This document shows, in pieces, positions 38,941-49,977 of a DNA stretch of 52,448 nucleotides; position 1 is the first letter of the stretch, and each line of letters opens with the position of its first letter. The stretch spans positions 1 to 52,448 of the forward strand of contig CAJWWJ010000002.1 of the NCBI GenBank assembly GCA_913048575.1, given 5' to 3'. Origin of the DNA: an uncultured Halieaceae bacterium (GTDB taxonomy: Bacteria; Pseudomonadota; Gammaproteobacteria; Pseudomonadales; Halieaceae). A program made the translations under genes and the position numbers. The notes beneath the pieces were generated by a model. The model did no database searches. It was not told the origin of the DNA and was given only the letters and a program-made list of their open reading frames with translations.

Positions 38941-40098
38941 TTAGCGCTTAGCACCGTAACCTTTTGGGCCCTTTTGTATCCAGCCTTGCACTTCTAGGGC
39001 AGACAAGCACGCCAGACAGCGGTCCACGTCCCAATTAAGTCGCAGCGCTAAGGCCTCAGCTCGATGAGATTCCCGCCCCAACAAAAACAGTATCTCACGC
39101 TGATCCAGCGGCAGTGATTGAGGCTGAGCCGACACAGCGCTGGCGTGACGAGCCACCGACTCGGTCAATAACGGGTCCGGTATCCTGAGATCTAAGCAGT
39201 GGGCAAGATCCTCGGGCGACTGAATGAGTATCGCACCCGCATCGAGAAGATATCGACACCCCGCTCCTTCGGGGTGATAGATCGACCAAGGTAATGTCAT
39301 CACGTCGCGACCCTGATCCGCGGCAGCAGTGGCGGTGATGAGCGTCCCGCTCGGCCGCCCGGCCTCAATTACCAGCGTCGCCTGACTGAATCCCGATAGG
39401 GTCCGATTGCGACGATGAAAATGGTGTTTTCTTGGCGGGGTGCCTAACGGAAATTCACTCACGACAGCACCCGACTTGGCGATATTCGCTGCCAGTTGAC
39501 GGTGTCTTGAGGGGTAGATTTGATCAAGGCCAGAGGGTAATACCGCGATCGTTTTACCCTTTGCAGACAGTGCCGCTTGGTGCGCAACCCCGTCGATGCC
39601 GAGGGCCAAGCCACTCACAACAGTAAGACCTAGCGCAACCGCCGCATGGGTTAAATCCGTCGCAGCGCGTTGCCCATCTAAGGAAGGCTTACGGGTTCCT
39701 ACAACAGACAGTGTGGTGCTTCTTAGGTTATCCAGATCTCCCTGCACAAACAGAAAGGGAGGGCGGTCGCCGCATTCGGCCAGCAGCGGCGGATATAAAG
39801 GATCGCGTATCGTCACAAGATACAGTGACGATGATTTTGGCAGGCAACGCAGCAGTCGATTAGGGCACGCGCTATCGATCATCCCCTGCAAAGACGCCCA
39901 ACCCGCTGGCCGACCATTGGTCTCACTATTCGTCTCACTATGACCAGAACTCGACAGTTCACTGTCGCCCAGTATCGACTCAGGTGATGGCCACCGCTGC
40001 AAAACCTGATCTAACCAACCCGCACCGCGCTCAATCATTTGCGTGAGCGCAATCCAGCGCGCGTCAGCCTGAGCGTCCAGCCCAAATTGGTGTGCCAT
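38941..40098 (-). CDS. dprA: DNA-processing protein DprA (Smf)
   Basis: VVGTRKPSLDGQRAATDLTHAAVALGLTVVSGLALGIDGVAHQAAL, GLDQIYPSRHRQLAANIAKSGAVVSEFPLGTPPRKHHFHRRNR. Confidence 0.95.
   Translation of the reverse strand: MAHQFGLDAQADARWIALTQMIERGAGWLDQVLQRWPSPESILGDSELSSSGHSETNSETNGRPAGWASLQGMIDSACPNRLLRCLPKSSSLYLVTIRDPLYPPLLAECGDRPPFLFVQGDLDNLRSTTLSVVGTRKPSLDGQRAATDLTHAAVALGLTVVSGLALGIDGVAHQAALSAKGKTIAVLPSGLDQIYPSRHRQLAANIAKSGAVVSEFPLGTPPRKHHFHRRNRTLSGFSQATLVIEAGRPSGTLITATAAADQGRDVMTLPWSIYHPEGAGCRYLLDAGAILIQSPEDLAHCLDLRIPDPLLTESVARHASAVSAQPQSLPLDQREILFLLGRESHRAEALALRLNWDVDRCLACLSALEVQGWIQKGPKGYGAKR
39920..39943. repeat. In-frame 12-bp tandem duplication within dprA (gtctcactattc/gtctcactatga) encoding SETN-SETN
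   Basis: Direct reading; 10 of 12 positions identical. Confidence 0.7.
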
Positions 40099-40191
40099 GA
40101 AAACTCCTGAAGTCAGTGGTCAAAAACACGACTCGACAATCACATTGCACCGGCGCGCGATGCCCTACGAGCGATGCTGAGGTCGGCTGTT

Positions 40192-41250
40192 TTAAGGGCT
40201 CCGCAGGGCATCGCCGACTGCTAGCGGTCGACTGGCCTCCAGTACCAACCCAAAACTGGCTCGATCAAAGACGGCAAAAACCATCAAGACGCCGGCCCGA
40301 CGATCGGGCAGCACAACTGATTGAGCCGTCAAGGAATCCTCTGCTGGAGGCGGTCGCTGCTGAATCATCAGCACGTCCCCCTCGTGCACCGACTCGCGCG
40401 CACCGCGATTGATCACAACAATATCCAGTGCACCAATCTGTGCCATACCACTGGCAGCCCCAATTATTAGGGCATTTTCGATCATAACGGCCGGCGCCTG
40501 AGGGTGATACGCCGCTTGAGCCATGACCTCCTCAACACCTAACAGGCGGTCACCTAGGCGAATTTCTTGCCGCGCTTGCGTCACCACCAGTGCGCTCAAC
40601 CCCTCTGAACTCAGCAAGCTGTTGACGCTAGCCCGCCCAATATCAGTCATAAAAATGCCGAGGTCCTCCTCGGTCAGAGGGTCGATCAGTGTCGCTTCCT
40701 GTCGCACCAAGTGATAGCTGCCTGTGCTAACCCCAATGTCCCTGCTATAGAGCGTGTCCCCAACACTACTGAGCAAACGGTCGGCGTCAGTCGCCACCAC
40801 ATAGGGGATTTGAGCTAACGCGGCAGATTCAATCACGCGATGCTGCCGCAAAAAAGGCGCAATTTGCGCTTGAGGAATGGCGGGGATGGCCGCATGTAAT
40901 GGGCCACGCCGCAAACTCGGTGATAGCGTCACATCGCCCCGCTCAGTCGCCTTTAGTGTCGGCCTGCCCTCGTCCCAAACAACGCTCAGTTCGTCGCCAG
41001 ACTCAATAGCGTGAGCGTCATCAAGGTGTTCATTACCAGCCCACAGCTCTTGCCACCGCCATGGCTCTCGCAAAAACAGTGATGCAATGTCCCATACTGT
41101 ATCGCCGGGCTGCACGGTGTAGTGTTCGGGAGCAGTCTCGCTCAGCGTTAGTGGTGGCTCTGGTTGCGCAGCATCGAGTCGCGCTGCTGGTATTAATAGT
41201 GTGATCAACAAGCCAGCACGCCCTAAGCGCCCAACTCTGTTCTGCAGCAT
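40192..41250 (-). CDS. LysM domain-containing protein
   Basis: Signal-like N-terminus (LGRAGLLITLLIPAARLDAAQ), YTVQPGDTVWDIASLFLREPWRWQELWAGN LysM motif. Start uncertain (41307 or 41250). Confidence 0.87.
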   Translation of the reverse strand: MLQNRVGRLGRAGLLITLLIPAARLDAAQPEPPLTLSETAPEHYTVQPGDTVWDIASLFLREPWRWQELWAGNEHLDDAHAIESGDELSVVWDEGRPTLKATERGDVTLSPSLRRGPLHAAIPAIPQAQIAPFLRQHRVIESAALAQIPYVVATDADRLLSSVGDTLYSRDIGVSTGSYHLVRQEATLIDPLTEEDLGIFMTDIGRASVNSLLSSEGLSALVVTQARQEIRLGDRLLGVEEVMAQAAYHPQAPAVMIENALIIGAASGMAQIGALDIVVINRGARESVHEGDVLMIQQRPPPAEDSLTAQSVVLPDRRAGVLMVFAVFDRASFGLVLEASRPLAVGDALRSP

Positions 41251-41455
41251 CGCAATCCATTTGCTTTTTTCCAAGGCATCCACTCCATTGGCATCAACGC
41301 GACTCAATCCATTGAGAGGCTACCCACCTGCCATCCATGCAGATCAGTGCCATCGCGGTATACTGTCAGTGTGCGAGGCTGTCGAGCACAGGGCAAGACC
41401 AAATCCGAACACTTTTCTACGCTGACGAACACGCTCCGAACCGGACTCACCAAGC

Positions 41456-41965
41456 ATGGCGCTACTTCAGATTCTCGAATTTCCTGATCCAAGGCTCCGC
41501 ACACGGGCAGTGCCCGTGGATCAGGTCACTGACCGTATCCAAACGCTGATCGATGATATGTTTGAAACCATGTATACCGCTCCCGGGATCGGGTTGGCAG
41601 CGAGCCAAGTCGATGTGCACGAGCGCATCATCGTGATGGACTTGTCAGACGATCACTCAGCACCTCGGGTCTTTATCAACCCTGAAATCAACGTGATTGA
41701 CGAGGATTTGGGTTCCTATGACGAAGGCTGTCTATCGGTACCCGGTTTTTATGAAACGGTTCAGCGTCCCAAGGTGATCGCCGTGAAAGCCTTAGATCGG
41801 GACGGAAATCCCTTTACCGAAGAACTAGACGGCTTGATGGCTATCTGCCTCCAACACGAGATCGATCACCTTGAAGGAAAGCTCTTTGTCGACTACCTGT
41901 CGGCATTAAAACGGCAACGCATTCGCGGCAAGCTAGTCAAAGATCAAAAGCGCCGCGACTCCTAG
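41456..41965 (+). CDS. def: peptide deformylase
   Basis: [50 protein letters not shown]. Confidence 0.98.
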   Translation: MALLQILEFPDPRLRTRAVPVDQVTDRIQTLIDDMFETMYTAPGIGLAASQVDVHERIIVMDLSDDHSAPRVFINPEINVIDEDLGSYDEGCLSVPGFYETVQRPKVIAVKALDRDGNPFTEELDGLMAICLQHEIDHLEGKLFVDYLSALKRQRIRGKLVKDQKRRDS

Positions 41966-42937
41966 ATGACCGCGCCACTGAATATTGTCTTTGCAGGCAC
42001 GCCTGAGTTCGCGGCAGCGCACCTGACCCATTTAATAGCCGGGCCCCATCGGGTCGTCGGCGTATTAACTCAGCCAGATCGACGCGCAGGCCGTGGTAAA
42101 AAGCTGCAACCATCGGCTGTCAAGTCAGTGGCGCTCGACGCCAATATTCCGCTTTGGCAACCCGACACGCTGAGAGACCCGGCAAGCGAGGCACAATTAG
42201 CGGCTTACGATGCAGATGTCATGGTCGTCGTGGCCTACGGCTTGATTCTGCCCGCAGCGATACTGGCCATACCTCGTATCGGCTGTCTTAATGTCCACGC
42301 CTCCCTATTGCCTCGATGGCGCGGCGCTGCGCCGGTACAACGTGCAATAGAAGCTGGGGACCTTAAAACGGGTGTCAGTATTATGGTGATGGAGCCCGGT
42401 CTCGACACGGGGCCGGTCCTACTGCGTAAGGAGGTGGCCATCACCGACAACCATACCGGAGGCACACTACTGGCGGACCTTGAGCGGGTTGGGACACAGG
42501 CGATCACAGAATGCCTCGCGGACATTGCGTCGCGGCTGTTAAGCGCACAAGCGCAGGATGAACAGCAGGTGACTTATGCAGCGAAGATCGAGAAAGCCGA
42601 AACCGGCATCGACTGGGGTCTCGGTGCCATCGAGATCGATCGTAAAGTCCGCGCACTACTGCCCTCACCCGGTTGCTTTACGATGTTGAACGATGATCGA
42701 CTCAAGGTGTGGGCGGCACACGCCCTCGATCAAGCCCACGACGCGGCCCCCGGTGAGATTATGAGCGCCAATCACGACGGACTGAGCGTCGCCTGTGGTG
42801 AGGGTGTTCTGGTGATTACGGAAGCACAAATGCCCGGCGGAAAACCCCAGTCCGTGGCAACACTGCTCAACGGTCATCAAGACAAACTTAAGCTTGGCGC
42901 GCAATTCACCCTCACCGGCAACCGTGCGCATGTCTAG
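41966..42937 (+). CDS. fmt: methionyl-tRNA formyltransferase
   Basis: IVFAGTPEFAAAHLTHLI, LNVHASLLPRWRGAAPVQRAIEAGD. Confidence 0.98.
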   Translation: MTAPLNIVFAGTPEFAAAHLTHLIAGPHRVVGVLTQPDRRAGRGKKLQPSAVKSVALDANIPLWQPDTLRDPASEAQLAAYDADVMVVVAYGLILPAAILAIPRIGCLNVHASLLPRWRGAAPVQRAIEAGDLKTGVSIMVMEPGLDTGPVLLRKEVAITDNHTGGTLLADLERVGTQAITECLADIASRLLSAQAQDEQQVTYAAKIEKAETGIDWGLGAIEIDRKVRALLPSPGCFTMLNDDRLKVWAAHALDQAHDAAPGEIMSANHDGLSVACGEGVLVITEAQMPGGKPQSVATLLNGHQDKLKLGAQFTLTGNRAHV

Positions 42938-44222
42938 TGCACGCCAAGTGGCTGCCGACATCATCGGTCGTGTCCTCAGTGGGGAGTCACTGAATCATTT
43001 ACTCCCGGCGGCATTCGATCAGGTAGCTGACGGGCAAAGGCCGCTGTGCCAAGAATTGGTCTATGGCACGCTCAGAGAGTGGCCCATGCTTCAGGGTATT
43101 ATCAACAGCCTGATTAAAAAACCGCTCCGTAAAAAAGATAACGATGTACTCGCATTAATCGGCAGCGCTCTTTACGAATTCACCCAACTCAGCACCCCAA
43201 AACATGCCGTGGTATCCGAAACCGTCAATACCGTTCGACTGATGAAAAAACAGTGGGCATCCGGATTGGTCAATGGCGTCTTACGGTCCTTTCAACGCGC
43301 AGAGCCCCTGTCTGGGTTCGCCCTGACACCAGCGCAACGGCGGGCGTTACCCAGCTGGCTTGACGCGCTCATTGAGCAGGAATATGACGACCACTTAGAC
43401 GCCATTGCGGAGGCATCGCGTCAGCGCCCACCCATGACACTGCGCGTCAATAACATCCGTAACGAGCGGGACACTTACCTAAGCCTGCTAACCGACGCTG
43501 GTCTTTCAGCGCACCCTCACGATCATCTGTGTGACGGTATTACGCTGCAACAACCCGTTGATGTGACCTCATTGCCAGGCTTTTTCGATGGGCTGGTCAG
43601 TGTTCAAGATGGCGCCGCACAGCGCGTGGCCGATCTCATCAACCCACAGCCCGATGAGCGAATTCTTGACGCTTGTGCTGCACCTGGCGGAAAAGCCTGC
43701 CACCTACTTGAACGACAGCCCGGCCTGAAAGAACTCGTTGCTTGTGATGCGAGTGCGGGGCGTTTGCAACGAGTTGCAGACAACACCGAACGACTTGGCC
43801 TGACCTCAACGATTATCGAAGCTGACGCACGTGCACTTCCTTCGGCGATGTTATCACCGGGGTTCGATGCGATTTTGGCAGATGTGCCTTGCTCGGCTAC
43901 CGGGGTGATGCGCCGCAATCCCGACGTCAAGCTCTTGCGCCGAACAGTGGATATCAGTCAGTTCGCTGAACAGCAGTTAGCCATTTTGCAGGGGTTATGG
44001 CCGGCCTTAAAGCCGGGCGGACGACTGCTCTATGTCACCTGCTCAATACTCGATGCTGAAAACGATGCCGTCGTGAAAGCCTTTAGTCGACAACACGAGG
44101 TTCACATCATGCCGATTGTGATGGAACGAGGCATCGCACGGGACGCTGGTTGGCAGGTAATGCCCGAGGTCAACGGTGGCGATGGTCTCTACTTTTCATT
44201 ACTGTCCAAGCCGGCAGATTAA
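42930..44222 (+). CDS. rsmB: 16S rRNA (cytosine(967)-C(5))-methyltransferase
   Basis: N-terminal NusB-like domain, DACAAPGGKACHLLE, ADVPCSATGVMRRNPDVKLLR. Start moved to MSSARQVAADII, 8-bp overlap with fmt. Confidence 0.96.
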   Translation: MSSARQVAADIIGRVLSGESLNHLLPAAFDQVADGQRPLCQELVYGTLREWPMLQGIINSLIKKPLRKKDNDVLALIGSALYEFTQLSTPKHAVVSETVNTVRLMKKQWASGLVNGVLRSFQRAEPLSGFALTPAQRRALPSWLDALIEQEYDDHLDAIAEASRQRPPMTLRVNNIRNERDTYLSLLTDAGLSAHPHDHLCDGITLQQPVDVTSLPGFFDGLVSVQDGAAQRVADLINPQPDERILDACAAPGGKACHLLERQPGLKELVACDASAGRLQRVADNTERLGLTSTIIEADARALPSAMLSPGFDAILADVPCSATGVMRRNPDVKLLRRTVDISQFAEQQLAILQGLWPALKPGGRLLYVTCSILDAENDAVVKAFSRQHEVHIMPIVMERGIARDAGWQVMPEVNGGDGLYFSLLSKPAD

Positions 44223-44319
44223 TCGCTTCGCGTCGGCCGCAACGTGACTAATCCACATGGCGTGGTGGGTTTGACATAGTTTAAGGTGAGGCAGCATCGT
44301 TGAGAGGGTCCAGAGGCCC

Positions 44320-45696
44320 ATGAAAATCATTATCCTCGGAGCAGGTCAGGTGGGGGGTACGCTCGCAGAGCACCTGGCCGACGAGCAAAACGATATTACC
44401 GTGGTTGACGAACGGGCGGCGACATTGAAGCGTCTGCAAGAGCGGCTGGATATCCGCACGGTCTTAGGTAACGGCGCCCACCCCACAACGCTCATGAACG
44501 CTGGCGCTGACGATGCCGATATGCTGATCGCGGTGACCGATAGCGATGAGATCAACATGCTCGCCTGCTCAGTCGCCTTCACGCTTTTTCGGACCCCAAC
44601 TAAGATCAGCCGCGTGAGGTCTACCGACTATTTATCAGAACACGCTGCCTTATTTGCCTCTGGCGCAATTCCAGTCGATGTCATCATTGGTCCAGAGCAA
44701 CTCGTCACCCGCAATATCGAGCAGTTGATTGCCAACCCCGGGTCACTACAGGTCCTTGATTTCGCCGAGGGCCGCATTCGTCTTGTAGCCGTCAGAGCGG
44801 TAGAGGGGGGCCCCATCGTCGGTCGAGAGCTGCAAGAAATTCGCGAGCACATGCCGCGAGTCGATACCCGGGTTGCCGCTATTTTTCGACGTCTCGGCGA
44901 CCCGATCATTCCAGAAGGCTCCACCGTCGTCGAGCCTGACGACGAAGTGTTCTTTATCGCGGCGCGAGAACATATCCGTGATGTCACCGCCGAACTCCGA
45001 GATGTCGATAAGCCCTATCACCGCATTATGATTGCCGGCGGTGGCAACATCGGAGCGACCCTAGCGGGTCGGTTGGAAAAACGTTACCAAGTCAAAGTGA
45101 TTGAGCGCTCCTATGAAAGATGTCGGACGCTATCGGATTTATTAGAGGACAGCATCGTCTTACACGGCAGTGGTAATGAACCCATGCTGTTACGACAGGA
45201 GAATATTGAAAATACAGATGTTTTCTGTGCACTAACCGATAACGATGAATCAAACATCATGATGTCGATGCTGGCCAAGCGGTTAGGCGCTAAGAAAGTG
45301 ATCACGCTCATCACGAATTCAGCCTATGTTGATTTGATCGGCGAAGAAATTGACATCGCCATCTCACCGCAACAAATCACAATTAGTAGTTTACTGGCGC
45401 ATGTTCGCCGCGGTGATATCAGCGCTGTTCACTCTCTTCGCCGAGGCGCAGCTGAAGCCATTGAGCTCACGGCGCACGGTGATGCACGCTCGTCTAAAGT
45501 AGTCGGCCAGCGCCTAGATGCACTGAAACTGCCGTCGAGCGTCACGGTAGGCGCGATTTTGCGTGGTGATGATGTGTTAATTGCACATGGCAATGTTGTC
45601 GTAGAGGCGAATGATCACGTGATTCTGTTTTTGACTGACCGCACGCAGATTTCCGCCGTCGAAAAATTGTTTGCAGTGGGCTTCGGCTTTATCTGA
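44320..45696 (+). CDS. trkA: Trk system potassium transporter peripheral protein TrkA
   Basis: Two TrkA-N domains (MKIIILGAGQVGGTLAEHLA; IMIAGGGNIGATLAGRLEKRYQVKVIER) with TrkA-C domains. Confidence 0.97.
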   Translation: MKIIILGAGQVGGTLAEHLADEQNDITVVDERAATLKRLQERLDIRTVLGNGAHPTTLMNAGADDADMLIAVTDSDEINMLACSVAFTLFRTPTKISRVRSTDYLSEHAALFASGAIPVDVIIGPEQLVTRNIEQLIANPGSLQVLDFAEGRIRLVAVRAVEGGPIVGRELQEIREHMPRVDTRVAAIFRRLGDPIIPEGSTVVEPDDEVFFIAAREHIRDVTAELRDVDKPYHRIMIAGGGNIGATLAGRLEKRYQVKVIERSYERCRTLSDLLEDSIVLHGSGNEPMLLRQENIENTDVFCALTDNDESNIMMSMLAKRLGAKKVITLITNSAYVDLIGEEIDIAISPQQITISSLLAHVRRGDISAVHSLRRGAAEAIELTAHGDARSSKVVGQRLDALKLPSSVTVGAILRGDDVLIAHGNVVVEANDHVILFLTDRTQISAVEKLFAVGFGFI

Positions 45697-47144
45697 TGCA
45701 GTTTGCGATGGCCTTTAAAATCATCGGTGTGTTGTTGATATTATTCAGTAGCGCAATGCTGCCCTCGCTATTCTTATCGGTAATCAGTCAAGACGGCATC
45801 GAGTCGGCCTTTGCGATCGGCTTTGGCGCAACACTGGCAGCAGGCATACTGCTGTGGCTGCCTAACCGCCTTCGTCGTCGGGATCTAAATATCCGTGATG
45901 GCTTTCTCGTGACGGCCTTATTTTGGATTGTGCTGGGGTTATTTGGCGCCATACCCCTTTGGATCACACCGCAACTCGACTTATCGCCGATCGCTGCTAT
46001 TTTCGAATCCATATCGGGACTGACCACCACGGGTGCAACGGTTATCACCGGGCTCGATGCACTGCCTCGGTCGCTCTTACTCTACCGACAACTGCTCCAA
46101 TGGCTCGGCGGCATCGGTATTATCGTTTTAGCCGTAGCGATTCTCCCGATGCTCGGCATCGGTGGCATGCAGTTATACCGTGCAGAAAGCGCGGGCCCCT
46201 CCAAAGATCGCAAACTGACGCCGCGGATCACCAGCACCGCAAAAGCGCTATTTGGTATCTATTTGTTACTCACCGTAGCGTGTGCTTTGAGTTACTTTGC
46301 CGCCGGCATGTCGCCGTTTGATGCGCTGTGTCATGCCTTTTCCACGGTCGCGATCGGGGGTTTTTCTACCCATGATGCGAGCCTAGGCTACTACGAAGAA
46401 AACGCTATTTTATTGGTGAGCTCGTTATTTATGCTGTTCTCAGCGATCAATTTTGGTCTGCACTTTGTCGCATTACAACGCCGCACCGCGCGCGTTTATG
46501 CGCGCGATTCCGAAACCGCTTTTTTTGTCACTGTGATAGCACTGGCTACCGTCGTCACCTGCAGCTTGTTACTGACCACCGAAACGCTAGGAGTAGAAGA
46601 CAGCCTGATACACGGATTCTTTCAGACGATTTCTATCGCAACAACGACAGGGTTTACCACCCAAGATTTTTCAATCTGGCCCCTGTTTTTGCCCATTCTT
46701 TTATTGATGCTGAGCTTTATGGGCGGTTGCGTAGGATCAACAGGAGGCGGCATGAAGGCGATGCGAATTTTGCTGATATTCCGCCAGGGTGTGCGAGAAC
46801 TTCGGCAACTGCTTCACCCCAATGCGGTGATTCCACTCAAACTGGATGCGCGGAGAGTTCAAACGGAAGTGATCAGTGCAGTTTGGAGTTTTTTTGCCGT
46901 TTATATGTTTTGTTTCGTCATGATTTGGCTCGCATTACTGGCCACTAATCTTGACTTTATTTCTGCTTTTTCAGCAGTGGTCGCGACGATGAATAATTTA
47001 GGGCCGGGCTTAGGCGAAGTGTCCGGCGATTACGGATCCGTGAGTGAAGCAGGAAAATTGATTCTTTGCTTAGCGATGCTGATGGGTAGGCTAGAGGTAT
47101 TCACTTTGCTGGTGTTATTCACCCCTGCATTTTGGCGTCACTAA
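45696..47144 (+). CDS. trkH: TrkH family potassium uptake protein
   Basis: FESISGLTTTGATVITGLDALPRSLLLYRQLLQWLGGIGIIVLAVAILPMLGIGGMQLYRAE, ISIATTTGFTTQDFSIWP; stop/start overlap (TGATG) with trkA. Confidence 0.97.
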   Translation: MQFAMAFKIIGVLLILFSSAMLPSLFLSVISQDGIESAFAIGFGATLAAGILLWLPNRLRRRDLNIRDGFLVTALFWIVLGLFGAIPLWITPQLDLSPIAAIFESISGLTTTGATVITGLDALPRSLLLYRQLLQWLGGIGIIVLAVAILPMLGIGGMQLYRAESAGPSKDRKLTPRITSTAKALFGIYLLLTVACALSYFAAGMSPFDALCHAFSTVAIGGFSTHDASLGYYEENAILLVSSLFMLFSAINFGLHFVALQRRTARVYARDSETAFFVTVIALATVVTCSLLLTTETLGVEDSLIHGFFQTISIATTTGFTTQDFSIWPLFLPILLLMLSFMGGCVGSTGGGMKAMRILLIFRQGVRELRQLLHPNAVIPLKLDARRVQTEVISAVWSFFAVYMFCFVMIWLALLATNLDFISAFSAVVATMNNLGPGLGEVSGDYGSVSEAGKLILCLAMLMGRLEVFTLLVLFTPAFWRH

Positions 47145-47160
47145 GTCATTAGCCGCGCTG

Positions 47161-47982
47161 TTACTTCAAGCCTCGCGATTCTTGAATAACCTCATAAGCA
47201 GCCGTGATCTCTTGCGCACGCTCGGTACCCACTCGCAATAACTCATCAGGTACACCCTCGGCGATCAATTTATCCGGGTGATTCTCACTCATCAGCTTTC
47301 GATATCGACGCTTAATTTCTGCAGGAGTGGCATCAGCTTGCAAGCCGAGCGCGGCATAAGCGGTATGCAACGCGTTTGTGGCACTACTCTGCCCCGAGCG
47401 CCGATAATCCGACTGCGAGGAGTAGCGCTCTTGAAATTGTGCCTGCGCATTGGCCATTGAGATCAATTGGTCAACTTCACGCTGTGGCAGTGAAAGCAGC
47501 GCCGCCACTTGATACAAAGCCTCTCGCTCAGCCTCTGAAAAGGTGCCGTCGGCAAGCGCGATGCCGATCAAGAACGCCATTAAAGTATGTTGTGCCTGCC
47601 GCCGTGGCCCCAAACATTGGGCAAAGCGCGCAACCGTCGGTGCGGGATCAAAGCCAGACGAAGACCCCACCTTAAAGTGCTCAATCGCATTACGGCGTTG
47701 CAACGCGGTGAGTCTGAGTTGCGTGAATAACGATTCGGTCTGTGCAACCTCGGCTTCAGAAACGCGCCCATCCGCCTTAGCAACGAACCCTAATAAGGTA
47801 AAGGAGGTTTCAAAAAATTGGGCCCGCATCATAGGAACGGCTTCAGGTCCGGACAGTTGCAGCGCGCGCCATAAACCTCGATCAAAAGCGTGGCCGAGTA
47901 CCAAACCGAATAATAAGCCGGCAGGACCAAAGGCCAAAAACCCAATGGTGCCCGCTATGCACTTACCGATAATTCTGTTCAT
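47161..47982 (-). CDS. djlA: DnaJ-like co-chaperone DjlA (TerB-like plus J domain)
   Basis: Gly-rich N-terminal TM, TerB-like middle, C-terminal J domain with ENHPDKLIAEG (HPD). Confidence 0.92.
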   Translation of the reverse strand: MNRIIGKCIAGTIGFLAFGPAGLLFGLVLGHAFDRGLWRALQLSGPEAVPMMRAQFFETSFTLLGFVAKADGRVSEAEVAQTESLFTQLRLTALQRRNAIEHFKVGSSSGFDPAPTVARFAQCLGPRRQAQHTLMAFLIGIALADGTFSEAEREALYQVAALLSLPQREVDQLISMANAQAQFQERYSSQSDYRRSGQSSATNALHTAYAALGLQADATPAEIKRRYRKLMSENHPDKLIAEGVPDELLRVGTERAQEITAAYEVIQESRGLK

Positions 47983-48932
47983 GACGACACCCTACCCTCA
48001 TCGATAAGCGGTGAATTGAGCCAATCGTAATGATCGACTGGGCCCTGCGGACGGCAACGAAAACGCTTGTACTGCCACTGATATTGGGCTTCGTTGCCGA
48101 CGATAAGATTTTCAACCCCACGGTTAATTGCCGTCAGAGCCTCCAGCGAGTCATCACTATAAACACCCTCCTCTGTGGCACGGTATATCGCGTGAAAACC
48201 CGTTGGTGTGCGGAGCACTGTACCCATGACAGCCGCCGCGCCTGATCGCTTAATGAGGTTGTAGGCCAGCGTGGCGGTAAAACACTCGACACCAAAGAAC
48301 GGGGCATTGAGCCCAGCCTTGTCATCTTTGGGGACCTGATCAGGCAATATCCCTGTAATCCCGCCCCGTCGGACGGAGCGCACCAGCTCGGCAATCCCAC
48401 GTGGCGTTGTCGGAACCAACCGGCCGCCTGTTCGTTGTCGACCACGATGCACCAGTCGGTCCACTCGCTTCAGGGCCAAGGGTTCGTAAAGCGCGACAAG
48501 ATCTCCCAGCGTCGCAAGGTGCATCCCTAACAATTCCCAGTTGCCCAAGTGCGGGCCCAACACAATAACGCCCCTACCGGAGGCAAGCGGCTCGGTGACA
48601 GCCTCAATACCTTCAACGGTTAACATTGCAGACGTTTTCGACCATGAACCTGACCACAGCGGGCCAATTTCAGTTAATAATTCTGCTGTTGATTGCACGC
48701 TTTGACGAGCCACGGCGCGCCGTTTGTCAGGGGCCCAATCAGGGTAAGCCAACTCAAGATTTCGAATCGCCACGCGACGCATTCGTGCGTTGAACCGATA
48801 TAGGACGCGCCCCACCCCTTTGCCCAGCGCTCGTGACCAACGTATCGGGATGAGTCGTGTCACAGTCATCAACACTTTCACAAGCGAGACTACCGTCCAC
48901 TCCAACCAAACGGGTTTTGATGTCACAGCCAT
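47979..48932 (-). CDS. lysophospholipid/lipid A acyltransferase family protein (LpxL/HtrB-like)
   Basis: [46 protein letters not shown]. Start uncertain (MAVTSKPVW at 48932 or upstream at 48962). Confidence 0.88.
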   Translation of the reverse strand: MAVTSKPVWLEWTVVSLVKVLMTVTRLIPIRWSRALGKGVGRVLYRFNARMRRVAIRNLELAYPDWAPDKRRAVARQSVQSTAELLTEIGPLWSGSWSKTSAMLTVEGIEAVTEPLASGRGVIVLGPHLGNWELLGMHLATLGDLVALYEPLALKRVDRLVHRGRQRTGGRLVPTTPRGIAELVRSVRRGGITGILPDQVPKDDKAGLNAPFFGVECFTATLAYNLIKRSGAAAVMGTVLRTPTGFHAIYRATEEGVYSDDSLEALTAINRGVENLIVGNEAQYQWQYKRFRCRPQGPVDHYDWLNSPLIDEGRVSS

Positions 48933-49032
48933 AACGATACCGAAACTCGGTAAGATCCACATGGGGAAAGCTTATTATGGCGCGCACAACGCAGTTATAC
49001 TAATGCTTGTCTTTTGTTTTAGGTTATTTCCT

Positions 49033-49977
49033 GTGGGTTCCCCGACATTTCAAGATATTATCCTGCGCTTGCAGGGCTACTGGGCCAGCCACGGCTGTGT
49101 TGTCCTACAACCCCTGGACATGGAGGTGGGCGCAGGGACCTTTCATCCCGCCACGTTTTTACGCGCACTGGGGCCAGAGAATTGGAACGCCGCTTACGTG
49201 CAGCCCAGCCGGCGGCCTGCCGATGGTCGCTATGGCGAAAACCCGAACCGTTTACAACATTACTATCAGTTTCAAGTTGTTATGAAGCCGTCACCACCGG
49301 ACTTCCAAGACCTTTACCTGGGCAGTCTTTATGCGCTGGGCGTAGACCCCCTCATACACGACATACGCTTCGTTGAAGATAACTGGGAATCACCCACACT
49401 CGGCGCTTGGGGCTTGGGGTGGGAAGTCTGGTTGAACGGCATGGAAGTCAGCCAGTTCACCTATTTTCAACAAGCCGGCGGGCTAGAATGCTACCCAGTG
49501 ACCGGCGAGCTCACCTATGGCATCGAGCGAATCGCCATGTATCTGCAAGGGGTCGAATCAGTCTATGACTTGATCTGGGCAGAGACTCCTGCAGGGCCCG
49601 TCACCTATGGTGATGTGTATCACCAAAACGAGGTGGAAATGTCGGTATTTAATTTTGTAGAAGCCGATGTTGATAACTTATTTACTCAGTTCGCTTTTTA
49701 TGAACAAGAAGCAATCCGTCTAGCCAACAAGCAACTGCCCCTACCCGCCTATGAGCAGGTGATGAAAGCCTCACATACCTTCAATTTGCTGGACGCGCGA
49801 CATGCTATCGGCGTGACCGAACGGCAACGCTATATCCTGCGAGTCCGCACGCTGGCGCGGGCGGCATCACAGGCCTATGTTGCGGCGAGAGCCGCTCTCG
49901 GTTTTCCTCAGGCAGATCCTGATCTCGCCGCCGCAGCATTGGCACAACTCGACGCTGTGAAGGAGTCTGCCGCATGA
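49033..49977 (+). CDS. glyQ: glycine--tRNA ligase subunit alpha
   Basis: [73 protein letters not shown] start preferred over the long ORF from 48790. Confidence 0.97.
   Translation: MGSPTFQDIILRLQGYWASHGCVVLQPLDMEVGAGTFHPATFLRALGPENWNAAYVQPSRRPADGRYGENPNRLQHYYQFQVVMKPSPPDFQDLYLGSLYALGVDPLIHDIRFVEDNWESPTLGAWGLGWEVWLNGMEVSQFTYFQQAGGLECYPVTGELTYGIERIAMYLQGVESVYDLIWAETPAGPVTYGDVYHQNEVEMSVFNFVEADVDNLFTQFAFYEQEAIRLANKQLPLPAYEQVMKASHTFNLLDARHAIGVTERQRYILRVRTLARAASQAYVAARAALGFPQADPDLAAAALAQLDAVKESAA

Noticed and set aside
47543-48007. 154-aa ORF antisense to djlA
   Set aside because: Composition and position indicate a shadow ORF.
48790-49032. 81-aa N-terminal extension of the glyQ ORF
   Set aside because: Overlaps the divergent acyltransferase gene; glyQ homology begins at [16 protein letters not shown], so the GTG at 49033 is preferred.
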